Assembly (NCBI GenBank): GCA_028641055.1
Contig: CM054062.1
Span: 140,472,682-140,536,681, forward strand
Reading direction: 5' to 3'
DNA from: Alopecurus myosuroides
Lineage: Eukaryota > Streptophyta > Magnoliopsida > Poales > Poaceae
DNA: 64,000 bases
Part shown: positions 61,700 through 64,000 of the stretch, piece after piece
Numbering within the stretch: the stretch's first letter is position 1
Layout: each line of letters starts with the position of its first letter
Notes under the pieces: model-generated
Told to the model about the DNA's origin: nothing
Databases searched by the model: none
What the model saw: the letters and a program-made list of their open reading frames with translations, nothing else
Translations under genes and position numbers: made by a program

Positions 61700-62660
61700 T
61701 GGCTCCAACTGCGAAGAGACGAGGTGCTGGAAGTGCGAGGTGGACACGCACGCCACCAAGGACTGTAAGGTGGAGCATTACTCCTACATTTGCGACAACA
61801 ATAAGCATCCGTTGAAGAAGTGTCCCATTCTCAAGGTTCCAAAGCCTTCGGTCTTCATTGTGGGGATTGGTAGAACACACACTATGTTCTCTCAATTCCC
61901 TGATAGCCTGTACAAGGATCTGGGGGATTCGTCTGATTGACCTATTGCATTGGTGACGGTGGTAGGCACCGCATCGACAGCTAGACAGGTGGAGACGACG
62001 GTTGCCCGTATGAGCTCTGTTACTAGGTAGAAGTGGGAGGCGTTACCCTCTGGTGATAATCTGTTCAAAGTGGCCTTCCCTTCGGTGGCTGAATTGGATA
62101 GATTTGATGGCATGGACTTCGGTGTTCCTTCACAGTCTACGCGATTACTGTTTAGTAAGTGGAGACAGCAGGAGATCGAGCCAGTACTAGAGCTGTTTGA
62201 GACCTGGGTACATGTGGAGGGGGTGCCGCACTCGTTGAGACATTTTCTTGGGCTGTGGGCAGTCGGGACTCTCATTGGTATTACTCTCGATGTAGATCTT
62301 CTTACTCTACGTCGCAGAGGTATTGTCAGACTCCGGATGGCTCTGTCTGATGAGGATGTGTTCAATAAGTTGGACGAGGTGGGATCTTATGTCAGTACAG
62401 ACGGCGTGTTGCGAAAAAAGGGTATTCCTTTACCTTTAGACCGGAACCGGAGAGCTTTGTTGCTGAGACTGATTTTGTGCCATTTATTTGGGACCATAAG
62501 GTGCATTCCGAGTCCAGGCAGTCTGGGGCTAGTGGTGTGGAGGATGCTGGTGCTTCCGGGGGGTTTGAGGAGTCAGAGTAGGGTCCTACGAGCTTGGCAA
62601 TTGATCGGCCTAATGTGGGAGGGGATGTTCATGCGCAGGCCTTGGAGATTCTTAAAAACT
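61700..62660 (+). pseudogene. LINE ORF1 core: zinc knuckle plus DUF4283-like domain
   Basis: At 61717-61758 CWKCEVDTHATKDC fits CX2CX4HX4C. A second knuckle (YICDNNKHPLKKC) has lost its first Cys. After VPKPSVF comes the DUF4283-like body: the FPSVAELDRFDGMDFGVP segment, WVHVEGVPHSLRHFLGLWAVG and LDVDLLTLRRRGIVRLRMAL. Stops lie at 61938-61940 (TGA) and near 62026 (TAG). A frameshift lies near 61710 just before the knuckle and another near 62425, after which SFTFRPEPESF and FVPFIWDHKVH are in the third frame. Such proteins bind RNA in the LINE ribonucleoprotein. Confidence 0.75.
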
Positions 62661-62999
62661 TTGCTCTAACTCCTTTATCTCCGAGAGGGAAGTGTGCAGC
62701 TACGCAGGAGATGTCTTCTAGAGGGCTCTGGAGTTGTTCTTGTCGGGATCACGCGGACACTCGGCAGGTGCGTGTGCATCATCTTCGGGGACCTCACGTA
62801 GAGCGACACATCTCATTGACGACGTGGAGTCTCCGGTGTTGGTAACGCCGGCAGTGGTGTTATGGGGACCACGTGGAGCTGATGAGGTGGTGGAGACGGT
62901 GCGTTCTGGGATGGGCGACACGCTGTCGCTGGTCGTCGTCGCGGCTGAGATGGCGACTGATGATGCTGGACCGGGTGCCGCGTCGTTACCTGCTACCCG

Positions 63000-63220
63000 T
63001 GAGCCAGCTGGGCCGGGCGGAGAGCAGCTGGCCGCTGCCGGCAAGCTTGCGCCAGCACGGGGGGAGGCGACCAAGCCCGCTGGGCCATGCGGCTAGCAGC
63101 TGGCTGCTGCCAGCATGCACACACCAGCGCAGGATGAGGCGAGCTCGCCTGCTGGGCCGGGCGGTGGGCAGTTATCTGCCGCCCGCGCACCGGCCAAGGA
63201 GGACGACAGGGCTGCTGGGG
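63000..63220 (+). repeat. 72-bp degenerate repeat in the ORF1 linker (3 units)
   Basis: PAGPGGEQLAAAG, PAGPCG-stop-QLAAAS and PAGPGGGQLSAAR recur every 24 codons in one frame from about 63010. The middle unit carries a TAG stop. GC-rich and variable in spacing at the end. Confidence 0.65.
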
Positions 63221-63539
63221 CGCAGGTCGTGGCTGGACCGAACCTCCCCGGGTCCCTGCTGGCTACTGCCCACTCGCCTGGGCGGCTTCTGGGGCCGGGC
63301 CGGGCAACTGCGACATCGGCACTGTTTCCGTGGGCGCTCGAGGATGACTTCATCGGCGAGTTGCACGGCGGAGTTGAGCCGGCAGTCCTGGAGGTTCATG
63401 GTATGGAGACTGCCTCGGCTACTTCAGTGGTCGGGGGATATCTACATCACAATTGTCCCTCTCCGCCGCTTCTTTCGTGCCGTCTTCTACGACCATGAAA
63501 GAGTTGCGGCGCAGTGCGCGCCACATGGTGTCGTGAGAC

Positions 63540-64000
63540 GGTTCTTCCTCGACTGACGAGGACGCCCTGTCCAAGGCTATGCGCAGGAAGGCGGCCTTGT
63601 TTTCTACTCCACCTAGAGGCACGACAGTGATAAATAAGTCCTTTCTTTATTTTCCAGATACCGTTATTTCGTCTAGATTAGGCAATATTGGTGTTAAATT
63701 AGGAAGAAATGATGCTGAGATCACGTTGTCGACCAATGCGTTGAAGCATATGGAGTATGACCGTTTAACGCTTAAAACATGTGCTTCTCCGAAGGTGGAC
63801 ATACCCCACACAGATGATGATTTAGAGAATGCCTCTTCAGATGGACAACTTTTATCACATCTTGTGGGTGAGGTGACTGAGGTGGGTATGGATGAGGACG
63901 GACTCGGATCTCTCCTTGATCTGTATGCATCCGACCAGAAATCCAAATCCGCCAAGCAGAAGAGGAAGTATTCGCCGCGAAATTCAGCGAGACCGCATAA
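63540..64000 (+). pseudogene. C-terminal part of LINE ORF1, incomplete at the window edge
   Basis: One frame stays open from about 63555 to the end (EDALSKAMRRKAAL, FPDTVISSRLGNIGVKLG, ALKHMEYDRLTLKT, then acidic SLLDLYASDQKSKSAKQKRK). This pattern of small folded part, acidic linker and Lys-rich tail is usual for the end of grass LINE ORF1. Continuity with the DUF4283 part is broken by frame changes in 62660-63540. Confidence 0.6.

Larger units (their letters stand above)
60684..64000 (+). mobile_element. LINE-like element, 5' part (ORF1), runs off the window
   Basis: A GC-rich leader (60684-61190) precedes a broken ORF1. ORF1 has a B3-like segment, a CCHC knuckle with a second partial knuckle, a DUF4283-like core, a Pro/Ala repeat linker and a charged C-terminus still open at 64000. 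ORF1 proteins with knuckle plus DUF4283 are common in grass LINEs. The endonuclease and reverse transcriptase would lie beyond the window. Confidence 0.7.

Noticed and set aside
1..64000. CRISPR arrays, prophage, operons, rRNA genes
   Set aside because: Not present. The window is plant nuclear DNA, and the regular repeats found are coding minisatellites or a microsatellite.

Overview
This is nuclear DNA from a grass, most probably a Triticeae species (wheat, barley, rye, Aegilops or a relative). It has a small island of intron-bearing plant genes inside deeply nested LTR retrotransposons, Stowaway-type MITEs with TA target duplications, and long LTRs of types I associate with Triticeae genomes. 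Nothing bacterial or organellar was recognised. Family names for the transposons were not assigned because that needs a library search.

Layout. 1-7118 is the 3' half of a decayed Ty3/gypsy element (RNase H, integrase, an antisense multi-exon gene, 3' LTR). 7119-17683 is a pile of truncated gypsy elements: a minus-strand 5' LTR (7745-9372), the 3' end of a second gypsy element that also carries an antisense ORF (9373-10947), a plus-strand LTR fragment (10948-12490), and a minus-strand element with both LTRs (12525-17683). 17684-18480 is unassigned and holds one acidic ORF. 18481-22071 is the 3' end of a Ty1/copia element.

The gene island is 22997-34190. It holds two complete, uninterrupted genes that converge tail to tail. 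On the plus strand, 13 exons encode a 754-residue plant inter-alpha-trypsin-inhibitor heavy-chain-related protein (VWA domain with an intact MIDAS and a very Cys-rich C-terminus). On the minus strand, 8 coding exons encode a 477-residue LAZ1/DUF300 (Solute_trans_a) membrane protein. All splice junctions could be placed on GT-AG boundaries with consistent phase. Their introns contain a Stowaway MITE, a 34-unit AT microsatellite and a retro-copy-like fragment. Beyond the LAZ1 gene (34200-38850) lie a tRNA-like retrosequence between 44-bp direct repeats, a foldback element, a broken multi-span membrane protein pseudogene and the LTR of another gypsy element.

38851-60683 is a nest of at least three levels: a gag-protease-only LTR element (5' LTR 38851-40451); in its 3' LTR, a minus-strand element (45627-59567) with an unusual 22-residue-repeat ORF running into its LTR; and in that element's gag, a 6.07-kb TG...CA insertion (49295-55361) flanked by a perfect 5-bp target duplication, GGGTG. 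The right edge of the nest is not a simple insertion boundary: it is a chimeric junction with a 71-bp overlap and no matching target duplication. 60684-64000 is the 5' part of a LINE-like element whose broken ORF1 has a CCHC knuckle and a DUF4283-like core, and is preceded by a segment resembling a plant B3 DNA-binding domain.

Only the two genes of the island look intact and likely to be expressed as host proteins. Every transposon protein seen carries stops, frameshifts or truncation. The most unusual signals are the repeat ORF inside an LTR, the B3-like segment joined to LINE ORF1, the antisense genes of the gypsy elements, and the chimeric right junction of the nest.
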